From: Nocardia amamiensis
Lineage (GTDB): Bacteria > Actinomycetota > Actinomycetes > Mycobacteriales > Mycobacteriaceae
Assembly: GCF_015477605.1 (NCBI RefSeq)
Contig: NZ_JADLQX010000007.1
Location: 124,001 to 188,000, forward strand
DNA length: 64,000 bases
Direction of reading: 5' to 3'
Shown: piece after piece, positions 39,833 through 48,369 of the stretch
Numbering within the stretch: position 1 is the first letter of the stretch
Layout of the letters: every line of letters begins with the position of its first letter
Translations under genes and position numbers: made by a program
Notes under the pieces: generated by a model
The model's database searches: none
What the model was told of the DNA's origin: nothing
What the model saw: the letters and a program-made list of their open reading frames with translations, nothing else

Positions 39833-39859
39833 GGGGTTCAAATCCCCTATCCTCCGCCA
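39833..39859 (+). other. attR: 3' fragment of tRNA-Ser
   Basis: T-arm GGGG-TTCAAAT-CCCC (39833-39847) followed by acceptor strand ATCCTCC and GCCA, the 3' end of an actinobacterial tRNA-Ser (5' end would be GGAGGAT). No D-arm, anticodon or variable arm precedes it, so this is the duplicated att core left by integration. The complete tRNA should lie left of the window, to the left of the prophage. Confidence 0.8.
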
Positions 39860-39863
39860 CGGC

Positions 39864-39906
39864 AAACGCCTCTGACTGGATCTATTGGCTGGTCAGAGGC
39901 GTTTTT
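39864..39906 (+). terminator. tRNA-Ser terminator, now downstream of attR
   Basis: 13-bp stem AAACGCCTCTGAC/GTCAGAGGCGTTT with a 15-nt loop and a T-run, immediately after the tRNA fragment. It is probably the original host terminator, which supports placing the integration crossover upstream of 39860. Confidence 0.85.
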
Positions 39907-40372
39907 CGTCGTAGTCCATCCTCGCTGGCAATCGCTCAGTGTTGTTGACCATATCGCCTGTTCAGGGCGATCTTCAGAGCTACTTCCAGTCGTTTCCGCA
40001 GGTGGATGGCATGTTGCCCGCGTCAACAGGCGCCGGGACAGGAACTCCCTTGTGGGTGCCGATTGCGCGGACTCATTCCGAGTCATTGCTCCACAGAGCC
40101 TGCCCGGGCACTCCGCACCCGCCCCGAGCATCACGGTGGTCCGCTCGATCTGGCATCAGTGGCGCCGCTCGCTGCGGGCGGCGCACCGAACAGGGATCTA
40201 CTGCGCCCTGTGGCCCCTGGCGCTTCCCGCCCAACCCTGGTGGAGATCCCCACCGGGATTGGGCGGCGGCACACCACTAGCCGACGTCAACACCGACGGC
40301 TATCGCCGCGCCCGAGCCGACTCCACGGGCCGCCCGGTGTGGGCGATTCGGCGTTATCCCGATCCGGCGAAC
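39907..40372. other. Region without a gene, between attR and the dioxygenase
   Basis: About 465 bp. Open frames here lack ribosome sites and folded-looking sequence. Ends in the operator of the dioxygenase gene. May hold decayed integrated DNA. Confidence 0.4.
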
Positions 40373-40393
40373 TTAGGAACGAGCTCGTCCTAA
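40373..40393. promoter_or_regulatory. Operator of dioxygenase gene (TTAGGA-N9-TCCTAA)
   Basis: TTAGGA ACGAGCTCG TCCTAA. The same 21-bp layout recurs at 41277 with matching ACGA and G positions in the spacer. Located 20 bp before the ATG, so binding would block transcription. The regulator is not adjacent; TetR family is a guess. Confidence 0.65.
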
Positions 40394-40413
40394 CCGGTTC
40401 CTACCGTGAGCTC

Positions 40414-41199
40414 ATGACCAAAGCGACGAATACAGTTACACCTGAGAAACTTTCGCCCGATCTAGTAGAACGCTACCGTAGCCAGGGCTTTGTGCACGTC
40501 CCCCGGGTGCTCAGTGCCGACGAGGTGCGCGAGTTCCTCGCCGATGCGGCGGAACTGCTCGATCTACACGAGAAGGCCTCCTGGGACGAGGAAGGCCACG
40601 GCAATGTGATGGATTGGGTTGCCGCACCGGAGGCCAAAAGCGCGGTGATGCGCAGGCTCGCGCTGCATCCCGGCATCACCCGCATCGCGGAAAAGTTGGC
40701 CGGACAACCACTTCGGATGTTCAAGAGCGAGTTGCTGCGTAAGCGAACCATCGGAGCGACGAGGACACCGCTGCACATCGACAATCCGGCGTTCCCGATC
40801 GCCGGGGCGGATGTGACCCTGACCGCCTGGGTTGCGTTGGTCGATGTGCCGACGGAGCGCGGCTGCCTGACCTTCATCCCTGGCTCACACGTCTGGCCGG
40901 AAGGCAGTGGTGCGTCGTCCGCCGAACCGTTCGACGCTCGTCCGGAGTTGCGATGGTGGCCGCAGGCCACCATACCGCTGCGCGCGGGCGACTGCACCTT
41001 CCATCATTCCCGAACTGTGCATATGGCCGGAACCAACGAAACCGACACCGCTCGAATAAGTTTGGCCACGGTATATATGGACGCCACGGCGACCTACCAC
41101 CCCACACCGGAAGAGACCTATCAGGACGAGGTGGTCGGTATCGAGCCGGGAGGACCGCTCGATACTCCGCGATACCCACGCGTCGGTCTGACCGGCTGA
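40414..41199 (+). CDS. Phytanoyl-CoA dioxygenase (PhyH) family oxygenase
   Basis: 261 aa from ATG 40414 just after the operator. Fe(II)/2-oxoglutarate fold: 'YRSQGFVHVPRVLSADEVRE' start, iron ligands in 'TPLHIDNPAF' (His-x-Asp) and a late His in 'FHHSRTVHMAG', plus a later Arg for 2-oxoglutarate ('TARISLATVYMD'). Substrate unknown. Shares an operator with the next gene, so both probably respond to the same compound. Confidence 0.8.
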   Translation: MTKATNTVTPEKLSPDLVERYRSQGFVHVPRVLSADEVREFLADAAELLDLHEKASWDEEGHGNVMDWVAAPEAKSAVMRRLALHPGITRIAEKLAGQPLRMFKSELLRKRTIGATRTPLHIDNPAFPIAGADVTLTAWVALVDVPTERGCLTFIPGSHVWPEGSGASSAEPFDARPELRWWPQATIPLRAGDCTFHHSRTVHMAGTNETDTARISLATVYMDATATYHPTPEETYQDEVVGIEPGGPLDTPRYPRVGLTG

Positions 41200-41276
41200 C
41201 AGTTTCGCCCACCGGACGCCGCCTTGTGCACTCGAGCCGGGGCGGCGTTCGGCTCGATAGCATCAGTCGTTCGTTC

Positions 41277-41297
41277 TTAGGAACGATATTGTCCTAA
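41277..41297. promoter_or_regulatory. Operator of epoxide hydrolase gene (TTAGGA-N9-TCCTAA)
   Basis: TTAGGA ACGATATTG TCCTAA, 21 bp before the ATG at 41319, same spacing and half-sites as at 40373. Confidence 0.65.
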
Positions 41298-41318
41298 GGC
41301 TTCCATACCGTCGGATTC

Positions 41319-42582
41319 ATGACAAACACACCGCAGAGCATCCGTTCCTTCCGCATCGAGATCCCGCAGGCCCAGCTGGATGACCTGCACGCGCGGTTGG
41401 TCAACACTCGCTGGCCGGATGAACTGCCCGGTGTCGGCTGGAGCCGGGGTGTGCCCGTCGACTACCTGAAAGACCTTGCCGCGCACTGGCGCACCCGCTT
41501 CGATTGGCGGTCGCAGGAAGCGCTGCTCAACGAGCTTCCGCACTTCGTCACCGACGTCGACGGGCAGAATATCCACTTCCTCCACGTGCGCTCTCCGGAA
41601 GCTGGACGCCACACCGCTGTTGCTGCTGCACGGCTGGCCCGGCGGGTTCACCGATTTCCTCGACGTGATCGGTCCGCTGTCGGATCCCCGTTCGCACAGC
41701 GGCGATCCAGCCGACGCGTTCCACCTGGTGATCCCATCCCTGCCCGGTTTCGGGTTCTCCACGCCATTGGCTGGGCCCGGCATGAACGCCGCCAAGATGG
41801 CAGCGGCGCTCACACAGGTAATGGCCCGGCTCGGGTACGACCGCTACGGTGTGCACGGCTACGACACCGGTTCGTGGGTCGCCCCGCAGGTGGGCAAGCA
41901 GGATCCGAACCGGGTGGCCGGGGTTCACGTCAACGGCATGATCACCTTCCCGATCGGCACCGAAGGGGAGATGGATGGGCTCAGCGAGGTCGAGCAGCAG
42001 CGCTGGCAGCGGATGCAGAATTTCAATGACGCCTACTTGCAATGCAATTCGAAGCGGCCACAGACGGTCGCCTTTGGGCTACACGATTCGCCGGTCGGCC
42101 AGCTCGCCTGGATCGTGGAGAAGTTCAAGGAGCTGACCATGCCCGAGGACGGGCTGCCGGAGGACAGCATCGACCGTGATCGCATGCTGCTCGATGTGTC
42201 GCTGTACTGGTTTACCGGAACGGCGGGCTCAGCGGCACAGGTCTACTACGAGGAGATCTCCGCGAACGACTGGAGCGTCGCGGAATGGTCCGGCGACGAG
42301 GCCGCCGGACCAGACGGCGACTGGGGGGCCGAGCAATCAGGGGCCGAGCATTCGAACGGCGACTGGGGCGACGGCGGCGCGGACTGGTCGACCGCAGCAC
42401 GCGGAACGGTACCGACCGGCGTCCTGGTCTCAGCCCACGACGTGACCATTCGCCGGTGGGCCGAACGTGATCATCACATCGTGCAGTGGACCGAGCTGGG
42501 CCGCGGCGGACATTTCCTGGCCATGGAAGAACCGCAGGCGGTGGTGGACGACCTGCGCACGTTCTTCCGGAAGCTGGGCTGA
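41319..42582 (+). pseudogene. Epoxide hydrolase (EHN/alpha-beta hydrolase), frameshifted
   Basis: Codons 1-94 from ATG 41319 give the epoxide hydrolase N-terminal domain ('[20 protein letters not shown]', '[20 protein letters not shown]'). One extra base near 41600 shifts the frame; the rest continues in another frame with oxyanion '[10 protein letters not shown]', nucleophile Asp in '[10 protein letters not shown]', and catalytic His near '[10 protein letters not shown]'. A Gly/Asp/Trp-rich insert of about 35 residues before the last part ('[17 protein letters not shown]') is unusual. Either a real pseudogene or a sequencing error. Confidence 0.75.
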
Positions 42583-42583
42583 C

Positions 42584-43711
42584 ATGGGCGCCCGCGGGCC
42601 CGCACGTCGCCCGAGCTCCGGCGTGCTGAGCTCGCGGGCGCTCAACCGTGCGCTGCTGGAGCGGCAACTGCTGCTGCGTCCTGCGGACCTGCCAGTCGTC
42701 ACCGCGGTGGAGCAGCTACTCGGACTCAACGCGCAGGATCCGAACCTGCCGTATTTGGCGCTGTGGAATCGGCTGGAACGCTTCACCATTCGTGATCTGA
42801 CCGCGGCGATCGAGGACCGGACGCTGGTGCGCTCGACGATGATGCGGGCCACCCAGCACCTGATGTCGCTGCCGGACTTCCGGCTTGTCCGCCCTGTGCT
42901 CGCGCCGTTGCTGCGGCGGGTGCAGCACAACGCCTTCGGGCGCCGGACCGCTGGTGTCGACCTCGATGCGTTGGTCGCCGAGGCCAGGGAGTTGGTGGCC
43001 GACGGGCGAGTTTTGACCCGGCCCGAGCTGGGCAAACTGCTCGCTCGGCGACGGCCGGGCGCGGACCCGACCGCGCTGGGCTGGACGGTGCAGTATCTGA
43101 CACCGTTCGTGCACCCGGCACCGAGTGGCACCTGGGACGTCCGAGGTGCGACGCCGTTCGCCGGCACCGAATGGATCGGCATGCGAATGGAGGCCACGGA
43201 CGAGGACCGGCGTCAATTGATCCGTCGGTACCTGGCGGCGTTCGGCCCTGCCACCGTCGCAGACGCCAGGGCCTGGTCCGGGGTGAGCGGCCTGCGGGAG
43301 GTGTTCGAGCAGTTGCGCACCGAACTGCGGTTATACGCCGATGAATTCGGCAGCGAGCTGTTCGACTTGCCGGACGCGCCGCGGCCGTCGGCGGATATCC
43401 CCGCGCCGGTGCGGTTTCTGCCAGAGTTCGACGCGACGCTGCTCGGACACACCGACCGGACCAGGATCATGACCGACGAGGTGCGTGCACAGGTTTGTGT
43501 CGGAGCGGCCATTGCCGCAACGGTGCTGGTCGACGGCACGGTCGCCGCGACGTGGACCCGTTCGCGGACTGACGATGTCGAGCTGCTGAGAGTACGTCCG
43601 CTGCGTCCGCTGTCTGCGACGGACCGCGCCGAGGTCGAGGCCGAAGCCCACCGATTGTTAGCCTTCACTCTGCCGGAGAACACTCGAGGCGATGTCTGGC
43701 TGCTACCGTAA
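42584..43711 (+). CDS. Winged-helix protein of the YcaQ/AlkX-like (HTH_42) family
   Basis: 375 aa from ATG 42584, 1 nt after the hydrolase stop. 'QLLGLNAQDPNLPYLALWNR', 'RSTMMRATQHLMSLPDF', 'RRYLAAFGPATVADARAWSG' and 'RFLPEFDATLLGHTDRTR' are the family stations. Some members are DNA glycosylases that unhook crosslinks, with catalytic Gln-x-(Asp/Gln); here 'NAQD' may be the equivalent. Most actinobacterial members are untested. Confidence 0.75.
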   Translation: MGARGPARRPSSGVLSSRALNRALLERQLLLRPADLPVVTAVEQLLGLNAQDPNLPYLALWNRLERFTIRDLTAAIEDRTLVRSTMMRATQHLMSLPDFRLVRPVLAPLLRRVQHNAFGRRTAGVDLDALVAEARELVADGRVLTRPELGKLLARRRPGADPTALGWTVQYLTPFVHPAPSGTWDVRGATPFAGTEWIGMRMEATDEDRRQLIRRYLAAFGPATVADARAWSGVSGLREVFEQLRTELRLYADEFGSELFDLPDAPRPSADIPAPVRFLPEFDATLLGHTDRTRIMTDEVRAQVCVGAAIAATVLVDGTVAATWTRSRTDDVELLRVRPLRPLSATDRAEVEAEAHRLLAFTLPENTRGDVWLLP

Positions 43712-44201
43712 CGAGGCCCACGATATAAATCGGCGGCGGCGCGATGGCGATGCGCAGCCGTCCCTCGCCATCGAGGCCGAACCAATCACGCTCGAGCAGG
43801 GCTACCGGCGCTACCGATGCTCGCCATGGCTGCCGAGCCCACCCGCATGCCTGGACCACGACGCCGCACAGTCGCAGGTCCGCTACCAACCAGAACGGCA
43901 GACCGCAGCCCCACCAGTGGTGCTCGGCGAAGGCGTACGGCGGCCAGGAACGCCCCGATGACGACACCACGCCGCGCCGGCAGGCTCTACCGAGCACCAC
44001 CGGCGCGGTCGCGTGCGGTGTCGGCGCGACAAGCCCAGCAGCCTGCGCAGCCGACCGCCACTCGTGTGGGATTTGGCGGATTTGGCCGACACCGACCGCT
44101 CAATAGCGCAGACTATCCCGCAGAACGGTCTAACGCTGCGTGTCCGAGTGCCCATTGCCACCGCGTTCGGTGGTGCACGAGCCGATCAGTGGAGGTCCGC
44201 A
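43712..44201. other. Region without a firm gene before ybaK
   Basis: About 490 bp. A leftward reading frame (43665-44000) has a hydrophobic Trp-rich stretch ('FAEHHWWGCGLPFWLVADL') and might be a decayed small membrane protein, but no ribosome site or family supports it. GGAGG for the next gene lies at 44191. Confidence 0.4.
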
Positions 44202-44690
44202 ATGTCTGTTTCGTCGACTGTGGAAGCATGCTTGCGCGATGCGGGCGTCACCTATGAAGTCGTACGACATCCGCACAGCTTTACCAGCGCCCAGGCAGCG
44301 GAAGCGGCACATATCCCCGGCGACCGTCTCGCCAAGACGATCATGCTCGAAGACGAGCAGGGCTATGTTGGCGCAGTGGTGCCGTCTACGCATCACCTGC
44401 GTCTATCGAAGCTGTGGAAGCAAACCGGGCGCCATCTGGTACTGGCCAAGGAATCCGAGCTACGCAACGTGTTCCCGGATTGCGAGGTCGGCGCGATCCC
44501 CGCCGTTTGTACGGCGTACGGCGTACAAACGCTGATGGACGAAAGTCTCACCACGGTGCCCGATATCTACTTCGAGGCCGGAGACCACGAGGCGCTCGTC
44601 CATCTGAGTACGGATCAGTTCATGCGCCTGATGGAGCAGGCAGAAAAGGGACACTTTTCGCACCGCTCGAGCGGCGGTGAACAACTCTGA
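44202..44690 (+). CDS. YbaK/EbsC-family aminoacyl-tRNA deacylase
   Basis: 162 aa from ATG with GGAGG 6 nt upstream. 'VRHPHSFTSAQAAEAAHIPG' (typical His and Ser/Thr start), 'LAKTIMLEDEQGYVGAVVPS', and 'CEVGAIPAVCTAYGV' (Gly-x-Ile-Pro loop). These enzymes hydrolyse mischarged tRNA such as Cys-tRNA-Pro. Full length for the family. Confidence 0.85.
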   Translation: MSVSSTVEACLRDAGVTYEVVRHPHSFTSAQAAEAAHIPGDRLAKTIMLEDEQGYVGAVVPSTHHLRLSKLWKQTGRHLVLAKESELRNVFPDCEVGAIPAVCTAYGVQTLMDESLTTVPDIYFEAGDHEALVHLSTDQFMRLMEQAEKGHFSHRSSGGEQL

Positions 44691-44886
44691 GCCTTCTCCA
44701 ACCGCCGACGCAGTCCACGGAGTTAGCCGAGGTCTTTGCCACGCTTGCGTGAGGAACTGACGAATAACCCCGTGGTGCCGTCGACCGCGTCAACACCCGG
44801 GCCTGACGTTTGCATTGTCAGCAGCGCCGAAACAGCCAGAAACGCAGCGGATTTGGGTGAAGGCTCAAGCCTTCTGCCGAAATGGA

Positions 44887-44913
44887 CGGGTTCAAATCCG
44901 CTATCCTCCGCCA
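44887..44913 (+). other. Second, diverged tRNA-Ser 3' fragment (att-like)
   Basis: CGGGTTCAAATCCGCTATCC then TCCGCCA, differing from the attR copy at only a few T-stem positions, same orientation, 5,054 bp further right. Not preceded by a tRNA body. Probably an att relic of an earlier integration. Confidence 0.7.
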
Positions 44914-44967
44914 CAACGGCCTCGGCAGGAAGCCTTTCCGGCTTCCGACCCGGGCCGTTCGGTGTCA

Positions 44968-45180
44968 CTATCTCCTTCTTCTGGCGTGCCGACCACCTCG
45001 GCGGGTCGGCGCCATGCCTGGCCCTGGCGTGGCGTAGATGTCCGGTGCCACGCCCGCCGACCGTAGCGTGCGCAGGATGGCCCGCTTGCGCGCACAGTGG
45101 CCGAGTCGGCATGCGAGATGCCGCGGCCACTGTTGGTTGGCTTGCTCGACTGTCAGCGGTCGTATCGGGGGCTCGTGGCT
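44968..45180 (-). pseudogene. Relic of a prophage membrane-protein gene
   Basis: Encodes 'LSHEPPIRPLTVEQANQQWP' and 'RHLACRLGHCARKRAILRTL' through 'APTRRGGRHA', about two-thirds identical to the C-terminal part of the 15374 gene; DNA similarity includes GCGTGCCGACCACCTCG just past its end. The TM half is missing: upstream the sequence runs straight into the NUDIX gene. Evidence for an older related phage at this locus. Confidence 0.75.
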
Positions 45181-45494
45181 AAGTTCTCGGCCGCCATCCG
45201 GTTTCTTCCTCGACCTCCCGGGCGGCGGCGAAGGTGACGTCTTCGGCGTGGTCGACATAGCCGCCCGGCAACTCCCACACCCAGCGGGTCGATGATGAAC
45301 CGGTGCCGGTACATCAGCAGGGCTTCGCGGTGCTCATTGAGTACCAGAGTCATCGCACATCGCGGCATCCTCGCGAAGTACTGGGTGAACCTCACTCCGT
45401 CGGGCAGTTCGACATCGACGGTCGACAGCTTGATGTGTCGGTTCTCGTCCACCACGGTCTCGCCATGGATCGTCCACTGGGTGCGGCTCACCAT
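45179..45494 (-). pseudogene. NUDIX hydrolase, frameshifted and truncated
   Basis: Starts at ATG 45494 ('MVSRTQWTIHGETVVDENRH'). After 'ALLMYRHRFIID' an extra base shifts the frame; in the other frame follow 'RWVWELPGGYVDHAEDVTF' and 'AAAREVEEETGWRP', an intact NUDIX box (Gly-x5-Glu-x7-Arg-Glu-x2-Glu-Glu). The gene then ends after about 105 codons at the phage relic, so the C-terminal third is lost. Confidence 0.7.
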
Positions 45495-45660
45495 TCGACC
45501 GTAACGCGGCGCCGACATACTTGCTGTCGTGGTTGACCATGTCAGCAAGAATCCGGCGACGGAGGGCACCCACACTGGAAGGTTCGCTTCGGTACACGTG
45601 GCCGCCGACCTCCGAGAGCGGATGTGGACCCTCGCCGCGACAGCATGGGAGCAGATGGAG

Positions 45661-46143
45661 ATGCGGATCGGTGTCACCGGGCACATGAACATCACCGAAG
45701 CGACAGCGCCATTGGTCTACAAAGCAGTGCGGGGGCTACTCGACGAGCACGACCCGGACAGCCTGGTCGGGGTCAGCTGTATCGCGCGTGGCTCGGATTC
45801 CGTGTTCGCGCAAGCAGTGCTCGACGCGGGCGGACAACTCGAGGTGGTACTGCCGTCACGGAACTACCGTGAAACGAAGGTGAAGCCGGATCACGCCGAG
45901 ACGTTCGACGACCTGATCGGCCGAGCCGCACAGGTGCGGGTGATGGACTTCGACGACGCGGGCCGCGAAGCGTACGAGGCGGCGAACGACGCCGTGGTGG
46001 GGTCGGTGGATCGGCTCGTCGCCGTGTGGGACGGCGACGCGGGACAGAAGGCCGGCACCGGCAGCGTGGTGGAACTCGCGCGGGAACGTGGTGTGCCAGT
46101 CGATGTCGTGTGGCCGGAAGGCGCCGCACGGAGCCCGGGCTGA
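45661..46143 (+). CDS. SLOG-like nucleotide-binding protein
   Basis: 160 aa from ATG 45661 (GGGAG 9 nt upstream; 45655 is an alternative). 'MRIGVTGHMNITEATAPLV', 'LVGVSCIARGSDSVFAQAVL' and 'EVVLPSRNYRET' form a Rossmann-like SLOG/LOG pattern as in DprA/SMF and defence-associated sensors. Likely binds a nucleotide or derivative; function unknown. Confidence 0.6.
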   Translation: MRIGVTGHMNITEATAPLVYKAVRGLLDEHDPDSLVGVSCIARGSDSVFAQAVLDAGGQLEVVLPSRNYRETKVKPDHAETFDDLIGRAAQVRVMDFDDAGREAYEAANDAVVGSVDRLVAVWDGDAGQKAGTGSVVELARERGVPVDVVWPEGAARSPG

Positions 46144-46215
46144 CTTCGCGGACGCTGCCATTGCCCGGTGCACCTGTTCACGGGAAGTCCGCCGTCGACC
46201 GAACGTCGGAGTGCG

Positions 46216-46608
46216 TCAACCGGCTGCATATACGTCCGCGGCTTCTCGCGTGATCTCGGGTGGCGCGGTCGCGATGACTGCGTCGAGCGCGCTGCGGGCG
46301 GCCTCCAGTTCACGGATGTTGGAGCTGATGCGTTCGCGTTCGCGGTAAAGGTCGATCAGCAATTCCGGGCAGTCGGCGATGAGCCGTCCACCCTCGGAAC
46401 CCATACAGGGCAGCAGATCGGCGATGGTGGTCGTGGACAGGCCGGCGGCGAGCAGATTGCGAATGTGCAGGACGGTCGCGACGTCCGATTCACTGTATTC
46501 GCGGTAACCCGAGGCCTGCCGGGTCGGCCGAAGAAGGCCCTGTTCCTCGTAGTAGCGCAGCAGCCGCTGACTGACCCCGGTTCGCCGTTGCAACACTCCG
46601 ATTCGCAT
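46216..46608 (-). CDS. MerR-family regulator
   Basis: 130 aa from ATG 46608, GGGAGG 5 nt upstream. 'RIGVLQRRTGVSQRLLRYYE' and 'EQGLLRPTRQASGYREYSES' are the MerR winged helix. A coiled-coil dimer helix follows, with Cys in 'LLPCMGSEGG' and 'IADCPELL'. Divergent from the MFS gene, whose promoter has a MerR-type spacer palindrome. Confidence 0.85.
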   Translation of the reverse strand: MRIGVLQRRTGVSQRLLRYYEEQGLLRPTRQASGYREYSESDVATVLHIRNLLAAGLSTTTIADLLPCMGSEGGRLIADCPELLIDLYRERERISSNIRELEAARSALDAVIATAPPEITREAADVYAAG

Positions 46609-46626
46609 CGAACCTCCCGAGCACAC

Positions 46627-46656
46627 TTGACCCTCACATAGATGTGAGACTTTAGC
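46627..46656 (+). promoter_or_regulatory. MerR-type promoter of the MFS gene
   Basis: -35 TTGACC (46627-46632), then the perfect palindrome CTCACATAGATGTGAG (46633-46648), then a TTTAGC -10 (46651-46656), a long spacer of 18-19 bp as in MerR-activated promoters. Transcription would start at or next to the ATG at 46666, so the mRNA is probably leaderless. Confidence 0.75.
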
Positions 46657-46665
46657 GTAACCGGC

Positions 46666-48333
46666 ATGAACGATCGAGAACCGTTGCACGAAGCACGGAT
46701 TCAGTCCCCGTCCGCCGGTCCACGCCAATGGATCGGTCTCGCTGTACTCGCCTTGCCCACTTTGCTGCTGGCTATGGACGTCACCGTGCTCTATCTGGCC
46801 ATGCCGCATCTCACAGCGGAGCTGCGGCCCACCGGCATCGAGCAACTGTGGATCGCCGACATCTACGGGTTCATGATCGCCGGATTCCTGATCACGATGG
46901 GCACCGTCGGGGACCGTATCGGCAGGCGCAAACTGCTGATGCTGGGTGCGACCGCGTTCGGCGCCGCCTCCGTGCTCGCCGCGTTCGCGACCAGTCCTCT
47001 CCTGCTGATCGCCGCACGCGCGGTTCTCGGCATCGCGGGTGCCACCCTGATGCCATCGACCCTGGCGCTGATCAGCAGCATGTTCCCCGACGCCAGGCAG
47101 CGCGGGATGGCAATCGGCGTGTGGGCCACCTGCATGTCCGCCGGGATGGCTGCCGGCCCGATAATCGGCGGTTTGATGCTCGAGTCGTTCTGGTGGGGTT
47201 CGGTTTTCCTGCTCGGCGTGCCCGTGATGGCGCTGCTGCTGATAACCGCTCCTGCGCTACTGCCGGAATACCGGAACAGCGCGGCGGGCAGGGTCGACCT
47301 GCCCAGCGTGGTGCTGTCGCTGTGCGCCATCCTGCCCGTCGTCTACGGCATCAAGAAGCTCTCGGAAGCCGGCCCGTCCGCCGTGCCTGCTGCGGCGATC
47401 GTGACCGGCGGCGTCTTCTGCTGGATCTTCGGGCGCAGGCAACGCGCTCTCACCGAACCACTCCTGGATCTACGCATGTTCCGCGACCGGTCGTTCTGCG
47501 CGGCGCTGCTGATACTGCTCCTCAGCCTTGGCTTGGTCGGCGGAATCTATCTGTTCATCACGCAGTATCTGCAATTGGTCCGCGGCTTGTCTCCGCTGGG
47601 AGCCGGACTGTGGCTGTTGCCCTCGGCATTCGCGTTGATCGTCACGTCGATCTTGACGCCGGTCGTCGCCCGCAAGATCGAGCCCGGATACATCGTCGGC
47701 GGGGCCCTGGCGATCGCGACGATCGGGTACCTGCTGCTCGCCCTCGTCGACAGCGCGGGGGGACTGCCGATGCTGGTGTCGGGTTTCGTTCTGGTCTACA
47801 TCGGCACCAGCCCGCTCATGGTGCTCGGTACCGATCTGGTCATCGGGACCGCCCCGCCGGAGAAAGCAGGCTCGGCAGCGGCGATGTCGGAGGCCAGCAT
47901 GGAGTTCGGCGTTGCCGTGGGTGTCGCCGTCCTGGGTGTCCTCGGCACCACGATCTACCGCACCGACATCGCCCGTACCAGTCCGGCCGGGGTTCCGATC
48001 ACCGCTGACAACATGGCCGGGAATTCTCTCGCCGGTGCCGGCACGGCCGCGGCGGACCTTCCCGGGCAACTCGGCGACGCGCTGCTTGCTTCAGCCCGCG
48101 AAGCTTTCACGAATGGCCTCAACACCGCCGCCCTCAGCTGCGCGGCAGTCGCCGCTCTACTCTCCATCGCGGCCGTTGGATTGCTCCGGCACACGCGCTC
48201 CGGGGATGGCAAGCCCGAGGACTCGGAGCCGAAAGCTCCTCGGCTTGTGGATGATCCGGTAGCGGACCTCGGCGGGCAGCGGGAACAGACCCGGGTTCGG
48301 ATTCGGCGGCGATTCGGAATCGTGCGATCGTGA
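46666..48333 (+). CDS. MFS drug exporter, DHA2 (14-TM) family
   Basis: 555 aa. Fourteen hydrophobic segments; 'LLAMDVTVLYLAMPHL' in TM1, 'WIADIYGFMIAGFLITMG' in TM2 and motif A 'GDRIGRRKLLML'. C-terminal tail of about 40 residues is hydrophilic. Like SmvA/LfrA/QacA proton-coupled exporters of cationic compounds. Controlled by the divergent MerR regulator. Confidence 0.9.
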   Translation: MNDREPLHEARIQSPSAGPRQWIGLAVLALPTLLLAMDVTVLYLAMPHLTAELRPTGIEQLWIADIYGFMIAGFLITMGTVGDRIGRRKLLMLGATAFGAASVLAAFATSPLLLIAARAVLGIAGATLMPSTLALISSMFPDARQRGMAIGVWATCMSAGMAAGPIIGGLMLESFWWGSVFLLGVPVMALLLITAPALLPEYRNSAAGRVDLPSVVLSLCAILPVVYGIKKLSEAGPSAVPAAAIVTGGVFCWIFGRRQRALTEPLLDLRMFRDRSFCAALLILLLSLGLVGGIYLFITQYLQLVRGLSPLGAGLWLLPSAFALIVTSILTPVVARKIEPGYIVGGALAIATIGYLLLALVDSAGGLPMLVSGFVLVYIGTSPLMVLGTDLVIGTAPPEKAGSAAAMSEASMEFGVAVGVAVLGVLGTTIYRTDIARTSPAGVPITADNMAGNSLAGAGTAAADLPGQLGDALLASAREAFTNGLNTAALSCAAVAALLSIAAVGLLRHTRSGDGKPEDSEPKAPRLVDDPVADLGGQREQTRVRIRRRFGIVRS

Positions 48334-48369
48334 CTGTGCGACTTCCGATTACGATGGGATGATCTCCCC

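Noticed and set aside
39833..39859. Complete tRNA gene
   Set aside because: Only T-arm and acceptor 3' strand are present; no D-arm, anticodon or variable arm upstream.
39530..40393. Rightward frame crossing the att site
   Set aside because: It runs through the tRNA fragment and terminator; no ribosome site or family, so not a gene.
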